A stretch of 9,921 nt of DNA from Chloroflexota bacterium (GTDB taxonomy: Bacteria > Chloroflexota > Anaerolineae > Anaerolineales > UBA11579). The notes below the pieces were generated by a model, which was given only the letters and a program-made list of their open reading frames with translations, did no database searches and was not told the origin of the DNA. Shown piece after piece: positions 1-6,434 of the stretch (position 1 is its first letter; every line of letters begins with the position of its first letter). The stretch is from assembly GCA_030610225.1 (NCBI GenBank), contig JAUWSD010000025.1, positions 1-9,921 on the forward strand, read 5' to 3'. The position numbers and the translations under genes are program-made.

Positions 1-25
1 ACTAGGTAGGATACCTGAATTCTGA

Positions 26-1495
26 TTATTTTTTTGCAGCTCCATTCGCTACTTTTTCACCATAATCAAGCATCGCTTTTACCATTTCCTTGCTGCGCCC
101 TTCAGCATATACACGAAGCACTGGTTCGGTACCCGATGGGCGGATCAGGAGCCAGGAATCATCTTCCAGAATATATTTACATCCATCAACGGTTAAAATA
201 TCAACCACTTTCTCTCCACCAATTGCTTCTGGTGCATTATCGGCTAGCTTTCTGGTCATCACCTCTTTTTCAAGCGGCCTCTTGAGACGCAGATCTTTGC
301 GTTCATAATAAACCGGGCCAACCTCATTATTCAGATCTTCCACTAGCTCTGATAAAGGTTTATCGCTTGAAGAAAGGATCTCAAGCATCATCAACCCCAT
401 CAAGATCCCATCACCCTCCGGTATATGGCCTTTGAATGAAATCCCTCCTGATTCTTCTCCCCCCAACAAAATGTCTTCAGTCATCATCAAATCAGCAATA
501 TAGTTGAATCCAACAGGTGTTTCATGGACCTTCAACCCATATTTATTTGCCAGGCGATCGATCATTCGTGTTGTAGAAACTGTCCTGACTACATTCCCTC
601 TCAAATTTCTTTTTTCATATAGATGTTTCAATGTCAAACACATGATCTTATGTGGATCAACAAAATTACCTTTTTCATCCATGGCACCAATTCTGTCTGC
701 GTCTCCGTCCAATGCCAGTCCAATATCAGCACCAGTTCTTGCGATCTCATCCTTTAAAGGATCAAGATAGATTGCTATCGGTTCAGGATGTGCCCCGCCA
801 AATCCAGGGTTCATCTCACCTCTAACTTCGGTAACCCCGCAACCGGTACCACCAAGAATATTGGCAATAACTCCCCTGCCAGACCCAAACATTGAATCAA
901 CCGCGACTTTTAATTTCCTTTCACAGATCACATCAAAGTCAATTAATCCCCTCAGATGTTCAAAATAATGTTCAAATATATCGATTTTTTCGATGAAACC
1001 CATTTCCAATGCAAGTTTAAAATCCATCTGGTTTGGGCCGCGCCCTCGGGATTCATTATCATTCAGATAAACCTCAACACGCCTGCACTGTTCACGTGGC
1101 GCTGAGCTTCCATGCTCTGATTTTAATTTAATGCCATTATATCTGGGAGGATTGTGCGAAGCGGTGATCATGATCCCTGCTTTTGCATTCAGATCCCTGA
1201 TCGAATATGAAACAGCAGGAGTTGGGCAGTCGGATTGTGCAAGATAGGCCTTAAATCCATTCGCCGCTAAAACTCTGGATGCGTCACCAGCATAACGGTC
1301 CGATAAAAATCTGGTATCGAATCCGATCACCACACTCATCTTTGGTTTTTTACCATCAATCAGCGCATCTCCATTGGTGCGATTATCAGCAACAAGCGCA
1401 TCCGCAATAGCCTGGGTAACTAAACGAAGATTATGAAATGTAAAAGTGTCAGAAATTACTGCTCGCCATCCGTCCGTTCCAAAATGAATTGGCAT
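26..1495 (-). CDS. Phosphoglucomutase/phosphomannomutase family protein (alpha-D-phosphohexomutase)
   Basis: A 489-residue cytosolic enzyme expected to interconvert hexose 1-phosphate and 6-phosphate through a phosphoserine intermediate, feeding glycogen or cell-envelope sugar synthesis. All four family signatures are visible. An N-terminal FGTDGWR lies at residues 5-11. The catalytic loop TASHNP is at 111-116, with Ser113 as phosphoserine. The Mg2+ loop DGDADR is at 263-268. The sugar-binding loop GGEESGG is at 345-351, and the C-terminal phosphate-binding RPSGTEP at 452-458. The length is normal and the gene looks intact. The ATG at 1495-1493 is supported by AGGAG at 1505-1501, five bases upstream. 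It diverges from the next gene. The GEESGG loop resembles glucose-type mutases more than GlmM, but substrate choice among glucose, mannose and glucosamine phosphates cannot be settled from the sequence alone. Confidence 0.93.
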   Translation of the reverse strand: MPIHFGTDGWRAVISDTFTFHNLRLVTQAIADALVADNRTNGDALIDGKKPKMSVVIGFDTRFLSDRYAGDASRVLAANGFKAYLAQSDCPTPAVSYSIRDLNAKAGIMITASHNPPRYNGIKLKSEHGSSAPREQCRRVEVYLNDNESRGRGPNQMDFKLALEMGFIEKIDIFEHYFEHLRGLIDFDVICERKLKVAVDSMFGSGRGVIANILGGTGCGVTEVRGEMNPGFGGAHPEPIAIYLDPLKDEIARTGADIGLALDGDADRIGAMDEKGNFVDPHKIMCLTLKHLYEKRNLRGNVVRTVSTTRMIDRLANKYGLKVHETPVGFNYIADLMMTEDILLGGEESGGISFKGHIPEGDGILMGLMMLEILSSSDKPLSELVEDLNNEVGPVYYERKDLRLKRPLEKEVMTRKLADNAPEAIGGEKVVDILTVDGCKYILEDDSWLLIRPSGTEPVLRVYAEGRSKEMVKAMLDYGEKVANGAAKK

Positions 1496-1522
1496 ATATG
1501 CTCCTAATAAAATATTGCCAAG

Positions 1523-1553
1523 ATTTTAACACAATAACTGCCGAATCTGTCAA
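1523..1553 (-). promoter_or_regulatory. Sigma-70-type promoter of the phosphohexomutase gene
   Basis: On the minus strand a perfect -35 TTGACA (1553-1548) is followed after 19 bp by TAAAAT (1528-1523). TGT directly precedes the latter, giving an extended -10. The 19-bp spacer is longer than ideal; reading the -10 one base earlier as TTAAAA gives 18 bp. Predicted transcription start is near 1516, leaving a leader of about 20 nt that contains the AGGAG site. Confidence 0.55.
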
Positions 1554-1575
1554 AAATCTCTTTCCATGCTAAAAT
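1547..1575 (+). promoter_or_regulatory. Extended -10 promoter, probably giving a leaderless mRNA
   Basis: On the plus strand CTGTCA (1547-1552, 4/6 to the -35 consensus), a 17-bp spacer and TAAAAT (1570-1575, 5/6) preceded by TGC (1567-1569) form an extended -10 promoter. The expected start, about seven bases downstream, falls on or next to the ATG at 1582. No Shine-Dalgarno sequence precedes that ATG, which agrees with a leaderless transcript. The -35 box overlaps that of the divergent promoter. Confidence 0.5.
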
Positions 1576-1581
1576 CCCGAT

Positions 1582-3261
1582 ATGGAATTAGAACAAGGAC
1601 AGATCCTCAAATTTTTAGAGCAAAGGCATTTATTCAGAGATATTCACACTGAAGAAATCGAAGAGATAGCTCCCTTCTTTTTCACTGTATCAGTGCCAAA
1701 AGGAGCATCTATTCATGCTCGGGGTAATCTTGGAAAATCTCTCTTCTTCGTTTATCAGGGAAAAATAGAAGTTTATTACAAATCAGGTAAGAACAGCACA
1801 TTCTTTGAGCAAAAGGAATTCGGTGATCATTTTGGGGAAACGGTGATCCTTGACGATCATCCACATGATTCAGATATAACAGCCCTTGAAGATTCGGTTC
1901 TACTGGTGCTTGATGCAAATAATACAGAAGCCTTATTTGAGCAATTCCCTGAGATAGCCCTTGCCTTGAAGGTTATTAACAGATCAAAGAAGAAAGCATC
2001 CTTCTATGATTTTGATTGGATGGCAGATGATGAGATCATCTATTTCATCTCTACCAAACATAACCTTGGATTAATTCGCAGGATATTCAAGCCGATCTTC
2101 TTTGCAATCGCTTCGATCACCTTATTCGTCTTAGCCCTTCTATTCCTCGATGTCAACACATACACTAATCTGATCTTTGGTGTCGCAATTTCCTTCAGCA
2201 TCCTCTGGTTAATTTGGGAGATGATCGACTGGCGTAATGATTATTACATCATCACCAATCACCGCATCATTTCCACACAACAGGTCCTTTTCTTTAATTC
2301 CACAAGGCATGAAGTACCGATCTCAACCATTCACGCCACAAAAGTCGACCGCACCTATTGGGGACGAGTGTTTGACTATGGAGATGTTGATATCCAGACG
2401 ATGACAATATCAAGCAGCTTAGCAATGGGTTATATTCCCAACCCTGATCAATTTACAGCCATCGTCGAAGAACTTGTATTCAGACTCAAAGAGACATCCA
2501 GAACTGACTGGTCCTACGCAGCAAAACAGACCATCCGTCAGACGATCGGACTGGAGCCAGATTCAAAAATCGAACTTCCTATTACTGTCCCCATACCGGA
2601 CCCGGAACCTAAAACACCTTTCAAGCTTTTCAAGACAAGGCAGGTAGTTGGTGATGAGATCATTTATCGCAAGCATTGGTTTGTGATCATCAAGAAAATT
2701 TGGTGGCAGCTGCTTGGATTGTTAGCAATATTGCTCGTTACCTTCAGAAATTCCCTGGAGATCCCCAGTGGGAGTGTCGGTGGTTCAATAGACCTGCAAG
2801 CTCTGATCATGAACAGCACTGTTGCATCACTGATCCTGATCGGTATTCTTGTTTATCAATGGATCGACTATCGAAATGAGATCTATAAAGTAACCAAGGA
2901 TACTATCGTTGATATTGAGAAGAAACCACTCGGATTCCAGAAGGAAAAGACCGCTCCGATAGAAAAGATCCAGAGCATTCAGGTAGATCGAACAGGAATA
3001 ATTCGCGTTGTGTTCAATTTCGGCTCAGTGAAGATCCATGTCGCGGATGATGTTTTGGAGTTCAGGGAAGTACAAAATCCATCACAGGTTCAACGCGATA
3101 TATTCATCCGCAAGCAACAGCAAAGTGCACTCAATATTAAAGAAGATGCGGAGAGAAGCCGCTCGATGATGAGCGAATTCATCAAGGCTTACCACGAAGA
3201 AACTCAGAATGGTAAGGAATCATCACAACAGACATCAGAAGAATTGAAATATGACAATTAG
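1582..3261 (+). CDS. Membrane protein: N-terminal cNMP-binding-like domain plus duplicated TM-pair/bacterial PH units
   Basis: A 559-residue predicted membrane protein of unknown function. Residues about 12-130 read as a cyclic-nucleotide-binding beta-roll (LFFVYQGKIEVYYK at 54-67, then FGETVIL at 84-90). Two similar units follow, each with a DEIIY start, two hydrophobic segments and a bacterial PH (bPH2/YdbS-like) domain. Unit 1 has membrane segments near 168-189 and 194-213 with PH at about 216-305. Unit 2 has segments near 373-387 and 405-426 with PH at about 429-513. The tail (about 514-559) is charged and hydrophilic. The units match at IDWRNDYYIIT/IDYRNEIYKVT and at KVDRT/QVDRT. The phosphate-binding cassette carries His95 where cNMP-binding proteins have arginine, so nucleotide binding is doubtful. 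The 3' end overlaps def by 11 bp, implying cotranscription. Domain assignments are by eye; the function is not known to me. Confidence 0.82.
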   Translation: MELEQGQILKFLEQRHLFRDIHTEEIEEIAPFFFTVSVPKGASIHARGNLGKSLFFVYQGKIEVYYKSGKNSTFFEQKEFGDHFGETVILDDHPHDSDITALEDSVLLVLDANNTEALFEQFPEIALALKVINRSKKKASFYDFDWMADDEIIYFISTKHNLGLIRRIFKPIFFAIASITLFVLALLFLDVNTYTNLIFGVAISFSILWLIWEMIDWRNDYYIITNHRIISTQQVLFFNSTRHEVPISTIHATKVDRTYWGRVFDYGDVDIQTMTISSSLAMGYIPNPDQFTAIVEELVFRLKETSRTDWSYAAKQTIRQTIGLEPDSKIELPITVPIPDPEPKTPFKLFKTRQVVGDEIIYRKHWFVIIKKIWWQLLGLLAILLVTFRNSLEIPSGSVGGSIDLQALIMNSTVASLILIGILVYQWIDYRNEIYKVTKDTIVDIEKKPLGFQKEKTAPIEKIQSIQVDRTGIIRVVFNFGSVKIHVADDVLEFREVQNPSQVQRDIFIRKQQQSALNIKEDAERSRSMMSEFIKAYHEETQNGKESSQQTSEELKYDN

Positions 3262-3766
3262 AGAAATTATCACCATCCCTGACCCAAGATTAAAAATCAA
3301 AGCAAAGAAAATAACCAGTTTTGACAAGGATCTACATCTATTAATAGACGATATGATCGAAACCATGCGAGAAGCTCCCGGCGTTGGCTTGGCTGCTCCT
3401 CAACTTGGTATTTCTCAAAAGATATTTGTCGCCGAATTTGGCGATGAAACTGATGAGGAAGTTGAACCAAAAGTCTATATATTCGTCAACCCTGAAATCA
3501 CTGAAAGGTCTGATGATCTGATGATGGGTATTGAGGGCTGCCTTTCAGTTCCTGATTATGTGGGAGATGTAGAAAGGCATCTGGCAGTTACTGTCAAAGC
3601 TCAAAACAAACACGGTAAGAACTTTAAAATAAAAGCTGAAGGCTGGCTTGCCCGCATCTTCCAACATGAAATCGATCATTTGCATGGGGTCCTCTTCCCG
3701 GATGTTGCAGAAAAACTATACGATATAACTGAAATGGCTGATGAAGATTTGGAAGATATTGTATAA
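3251..3766 (+). CDS. def: Peptide deformylase
   Basis: A 171-residue metalloenzyme that removes the formyl group from the initiator methionine of nascent proteins at the ribosome. All three hallmark motifs are present: GVGLAAPQLG at 44-53, EGCLS at 95-99 and HEIDH at 139-143. The metal ligands are therefore Cys97, His139 and His143, and Glu140 is the catalytic base. Length is typical. The ATG at 3251 lies inside the last codons of the upstream gene, whose TAG is at 3259-3261, and only a weak purine stretch (AGAAGAATTG) precedes it, so translation is probably coupled. The usual partner fmt is not in the window. An acidic stretch at about 65-72 (DETDEEVE) lies between the first two motifs. Identification is secure. 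Confidence 0.97.
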   Translation: MTIREIITIPDPRLKIKAKKITSFDKDLHLLIDDMIETMREAPGVGLAAPQLGISQKIFVAEFGDETDEEVEPKVYIFVNPEITERSDDLMMGIEGCLSVPDYVGDVERHLAVTVKAQNKHGKNFKIKAEGWLARIFQHEIDHLHGVLFPDVAEKLYDITEMADEDLEDIV

Positions 3767-3796
3767 TCCCTATATTGAATAAAATTGAATAATTTG

Positions 3797-3880
3797 CCAC
3801 GGTTATAAAAATTTAGATTATGTTCTCAATTTTTATCAGGTAATTTTGCGGTGCAAAATACCCCAATTACCGTGGTTTTT
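3797..3880 (+). promoter_or_regulatory. Structured leader or attenuator-like element upstream of recF
   Basis: The def-recF gap holds nested inverted repeats. An outer stem pairs CCACGGT (3797-3803) with ACCGTGG (3869-3875) and is followed directly by TTTTT (3876-3880), like an intrinsic terminator with a large loop. Inside lie ATAAAAATT/AATTTTTAT (3805-3813 with 3828-3836) and the compact hairpin ATTTTGC-GGT-GCAAAAT (3843-3859), extendable by GGT/ACC around one bulged A. GGTAATT (3839-3845) can instead pair with AATTACC (3865-3871), which would break the outer stem. A possible promoter, TTGCCA (3794-3799), 16 bp, GATTAT (3816-3821), lies within the element. It may end the def transcript, control recF, or both. 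Confidence 0.4.
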
Positions 3881-3899
3881 ATATGGTGAACAAACATTA

Positions 3900-5102
3900 A
3901 TGAAATTATCCCGTCTATCCCTAACTAATTTTCGAAACTTCTCAAGGCTTGAAACTTCTGTGCCGGAAAATATCACCCTTATCACTGGCAATAATGCCCA
4001 GGGAAAAACCAGCATCCTTGAGGCAATCTATTATCTTTCTACTTTTTCCTCATTCCACGCAGAAAGAGATCGTGAGCTGATAAATTTCCTTGAGTTAAAG
4101 AATCCCATCGCAGTTGCCAGAATTGTTGCCGATTATGTGAAAGCTGGGCAAAAACATCAATTTGAGATCAGGATCATCAAAGAGCAGAGCAAGAACGGAA
4201 AACCAAGATTCAGAAAAGAAATTCTGCATGATGGAGTCAAGATCAAGGAATGGCAGGCACTCGGAAAATTCAATTCAGTCATGTTTCTGCCCCAGATGAT
4301 GAAGATCATCGAAGGCAGCCCAAGTGAGAGACGCCGCTTTATCAACACAATTATAGGGCAGACAAATCCACATTATTCAAAATCGCTTTCAGAATACCGA
4401 AAAGGCCTATCTCAGCGAAATTCACTATTAAAGAACCTTTTTGAGAAAAGAGGTGATCAGGATCAATTGAATTTCTGGGATGAGCTTCTGGCAAAAAAAG
4501 GTGCCGAGATCATCATGCAGCGGATTACAGCGATCCAGGAACTGGAACAATTCGCAGCCAGTATTCACAACGAATTGACACGTGGAAAAGAGATCCTGCA
4601 TTTGGCATATGTACCATCATTCGACCCTCATAAAAAAGATGATGGTCAAGCCTCAATGATGAACGCCACCATCAATCGCGACAAATACGATCTTAAGCAA
4701 ATAGAAAGCGCTTATTATGAACAACTTCAAAAGAACAGAACTGAAGATATATACCGCGGTCAAACATCTCAGGGCCCCCACAGAGATGACATTGAGTTCC
4801 TGAGCAACGGAATCAATCTAGGAGTGTACGGTTCCCGCGGTCAGATCAGATCAACAATGCTTTCGTTAAAACTGGCAGAAATGGATTGGATCAAGACAAA
4901 AACCGGTGAATGGCCAGTTCTGCTGCTTGATGAAGTTCTGGCTGAATTAGATGATGATCGACGTCACGATCTGCTGGATAGAGTTATTAAGACCGAACAA
5001 TCTTTGCTGACCACAACCGACGTAAAACTCTTTTCTTCTGAATTTCTTGAGAACGCAGAACGCTGGCAGATTCAAGATGGCGAAATAATCCCCTCAAAAT
5101 AA
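3900..5102 (+). CDS. recF: DNA replication/repair protein RecF
   Basis: A 400-residue SMC-like ATPase that helps load RecA at single-strand gaps with RecO and RecR. Numbered from the ATG at 3900, Walker A GNNAQGKTS is at 30-38, after the typical N-terminal LSLTNFRNF. The RecF-type GPHRDD is at 292-297, the ABC signature GSRGQ at 311-315 followed by SLKLAE, and Walker B LLLDE at 341-345 with the D-loop AELDDDRR behind it. An in-frame TTG at 3846 would add 18 residues, but these lie in the inverted-repeat region and do not look like RecF, so I chose the ATG, which has a weak GGTGA (3885-3889) ten bases upstream. The protein is somewhat longer than the usual roughly 360 residues. It is not next to dnaA, dnaN or gyrB here. 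It converges with rsmG across 35 bp. Confidence 0.95.
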   Translation: MKLSRLSLTNFRNFSRLETSVPENITLITGNNAQGKTSILEAIYYLSTFSSFHAERDRELINFLELKNPIAVARIVADYVKAGQKHQFEIRIIKEQSKNGKPRFRKEILHDGVKIKEWQALGKFNSVMFLPQMMKIIEGSPSERRRFINTIIGQTNPHYSKSLSEYRKGLSQRNSLLKNLFEKRGDQDQLNFWDELLAKKGAEIIMQRITAIQELEQFAASIHNELTRGKEILHLAYVPSFDPHKKDDGQASMMNATINRDKYDLKQIESAYYEQLQKNRTEDIYRGQTSQGPHRDDIEFLSNGINLGVYGSRGQIRSTMLSLKLAEMDWIKTKTGEWPVLLLDEVLAELDDDRRHDLLDRVIKTEQSLLTTTDVKLFSSEFLENAERWQIQDGEIIPSK

Positions 5103-5137
5103 TACAGCATAATATTTTGCATTTATATTTATAATTA

Positions 5138-5863
5138 TTAGATATTTTGCAATGGGTTCTTTTTAGGGGTACCAACGCGGCGTGGGTATTTGTGAGGTGT
5201 AGGTTCAACCTTCTTAATCTTGAGGATGTACCTCTCGGTCAAATCAGGGATGTCTACTGGGATAAGTTCTTCCAACTCCCCGCCCAACCTCTTGATAAGC
5301 AATTTAAAATCTGAAACTTCCTGCCTGGTATCTGTGCCCCTTTGTGCGATCACATACCCTCCCACTGCAGCCAATGGCAATAAATATTCAAGCATCACAG
5401 GCATCTTCGCCAGTGCCCTCGCAAATACCAGATCATATTTTTCCCGATGATCATGGTCCTGCCCCAAAGTCTCCACCCTGTCATTGATCACAGTTACACC
5501 ATCAAGCTCCAGCGTCTCAGTAACCTGTTCGAGGAACATTGTTTTCTTTCCAACTGAATCAATCAAAGTGAAATCAATATCATTCATTAAAATCTTGATC
5601 ACCAGACCGGGAAACCCAGCACCTGTTCCAATATCAATTGCCTTGTTTCTCTTATGATCGCCTATCACGGGAATACAGGACACAGAATCCAGGAAATGTT
5701 TCTTCCTGATATCAATTGGATCCTTAATACCAGATAAATTATATTTCTCATTTGACTCAGCCATTTGATCAGCAAACACCTCAAGCATTTGCATCTGAGA
5801 TTGTGTAATATCTACCCCAAATATATCTTTTGATTCGATAAGTAATTGCGAGAATTCTTTCAT
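5138..5863 (-). CDS. rsmG: 16S rRNA (guanine-527 N7)-methyltransferase RsmG
   Basis: A 241-residue cytosolic methyltransferase that uses S-adenosylmethionine to methylate G527 in the 530 loop of 16S rRNA. Diagnostic features are YNLSGI (41-46), HFLDS (56-60), the SAM-binding loop IGTGAGFPG (78-86), the acidic strand end LID (100-102), FARAL (147-151) and the family's C-terminal YPRRVGTPKKNPL (226-238). Full length and intact. It lies 38 bp downstream of infA on the same strand, so the two are probably cotranscribed. The only Shine-Dalgarno candidate is a GGGGG run (5878-5874), about ten bases before the ATG and in the loop of a small hairpin. In many bacteria the gene sits near mnmG or parAB; that context is absent. 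Confidence 0.95.
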   Translation of the reverse strand: MKEFSQLLIESKDIFGVDITQSQMQMLEVFADQMAESNEKYNLSGIKDPIDIRKKHFLDSVSCIPVIGDHKRNKAIDIGTGAGFPGLVIKILMNDIDFTLIDSVGKKTMFLEQVTETLELDGVTVINDRVETLGQDHDHREKYDLVFARALAKMPVMLEYLLPLAAVGGYVIAQRGTDTRQEVSDFKLLIKRLGGELEELIPVDIPDLTERYILKIKKVEPTPHKYPRRVGTPKKNPLQNI

Positions 5864-5901
5864 TTCAATATTGCCCCCAATAATATTTCAATCCATTAAT
5901 A

Positions 5902-6168
5902 TTAGGATGATTTATTTTTCTGTTCCATAGCCTGACGTCTTTCTCGCTTATTGTAACGGTATACAATTCTTCCACGTGAAAGATCGTAAGGGGACATTTC
6001 CAGGGAAACGCGGTCACCTAATAGAATACGAATATAATATCGGCGCATCTTACCAGATAAATATGCTAATACCTCGTGATCATTATCAAGCATGACTCGG
6101 AATTGTGTTCCTGGTAAGGCTTCGATCACTTCACCTTCTACTCGTATCTTGTCTTCTTCTTTTGCCAT
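5902..6168 (-). CDS. infA: Translation initiation factor IF-1
   Basis: An 88-residue OB-fold protein that binds the A site of the 30S subunit during initiation together with IF-2 and IF-3. The core is textbook: EGEVIEALPGTQFRVML (11-27), HEVLAYLSGKMRRYYIRIL (31-49), GDRVSLEMSPYDLSRGRIVYR (as two blocks, about 51-71). Typical IF-1 is about 72 residues; this one adds a charged tail of roughly 15 (KRERRQAMEQKNKSS). The ATG at 6168-6166 follows AAGGAG (6185-6180) at 11 nt, slightly long. The gene is outside any ribosomal-protein operon here and heads a pair with rsmG. It is preceded by a long leader with a terminator-like hairpin. Confidence 0.96.
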   Translation of the reverse strand: MAKEEDKIRVEGEVIEALPGTQFRVMLDNDHEVLAYLSGKMRRYYIRILLGDRVSLEMSPYDLSRGRIVYRYNKRERRQAMEQKNKSS

Positions 6169-6189
6169 ATAATCAACTTCTCCTTAACT

Positions 6190-6220
6190 AAAAAATTCGG
6201 CATTCACAAGCAAGCCGAAC
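6190..6220 (-). terminator. Terminator-like hairpin in the infA leader (possible attenuator)
   Basis: On the minus strand TTCGGC (6219-6214) and GCCGAA (6201-6196) form a 6-bp GC-rich stem with a 12-nt loop, followed at once by TTTTTT (6195-6190) and then the infA ribosome binding site. G:U and A:U pairs could lengthen the stem into the T run. No minus-strand gene lies upstream in the window, so this looks like an element within the infA leader rather than the end of another transcript. Confidence 0.5.
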
Positions 6221-6319
6221 TCTGAGGTTGATGGATTATATTCCAGGTGTATAAATTTTTATTTTACATTCTCACCTTTTGATCCAGCAAAACGGTTTGG
6301 GTCTTACCTGCCGAACCTG

Positions 6320-6349
6320 ATTATACCTGTCAAAATCATCATTTGTCAA
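6320..6349 (-). promoter_or_regulatory. Consensus sigma-70-type promoter for infA-rsmG
   Basis: On the minus strand a perfect TTGACA (6349-6344) and a perfect TATAAT (6325-6320) are separated by 18 bp. Predicted start is near 6313, giving a leader of about 145 nt before the infA ATG. A second TTGACA (6333-6328) lies 16 bp further in but has no good -10 at the right distance. Another TATAAT at 6240-6235 lacks a recognisable -35. Confidence 0.65.
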
Positions 6350-6399
6350 ACCAACCCACCTATCATTAATGCAATTTTTCCCGAAAATTCACATTTTAA

Positions 6400-6409
6400 C
6401 AGTATACTG
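6400..6409 (+). promoter_or_regulatory. Possible -10 of the mutase operon within a 10-bp palindrome
   Basis: The perfect palindrome CAGTATACTG contains TATACT (6403-6408), a 5/6 match to the -10 consensus, about 27 bp before the mutase ATG. A start near 6415 would leave a leader of about 20 nt containing GGAG (6426-6429). No convincing -35 was found at 16-18 bp, so an activator-dependent promoter or operator is possible but unproven. Confidence 0.3.
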
Positions 6410-6434
6410 ATACAAATTCCTCTTTGGAGTAATT

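Noticed and set aside
1..25. Bases left of the phosphohexomutase stop codon
   Set aside because: Too short to hold a feature; no hairpin or T run that would make a terminator is visible.
3774..3792. Tandem TTGAATAAAA/TTGAATAATT after def
   Set aside because: Two imperfect AT-rich copies of 10 bp; too little to call a repeat element or binding site.
3797..3875. Possible tRNA: 79 nt with a 7-bp terminal stem
   Set aside because: There is no T-arm GTTCRA near the 3' end, no anticodon arm of the right size and no D-loop GG; the arms fit competing hairpins instead.
3846..3899. In-frame TTG start that would lengthen RecF by 18 residues
   Set aside because: The added residues do not resemble RecF, the codons lie inside the inverted repeats, and the ATG at 3900 begins the conserved N-terminal LSLTNFRNF region.
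5112..5151. Direct repeat ATATTTTGCA, two copies 30 bp apart around the recF/rsmG junction
   Set aside because: Short and AT-rich, only two copies, and the second is inside rsmG codons; chance is sufficient. No intrinsic terminator is evident in this 35-bp gap either.
5220..5450. 76-codon open frame on the plus strand
   Set aside because: It is antisense to rsmG, whose motifs are clear, and has no recognisable domain.
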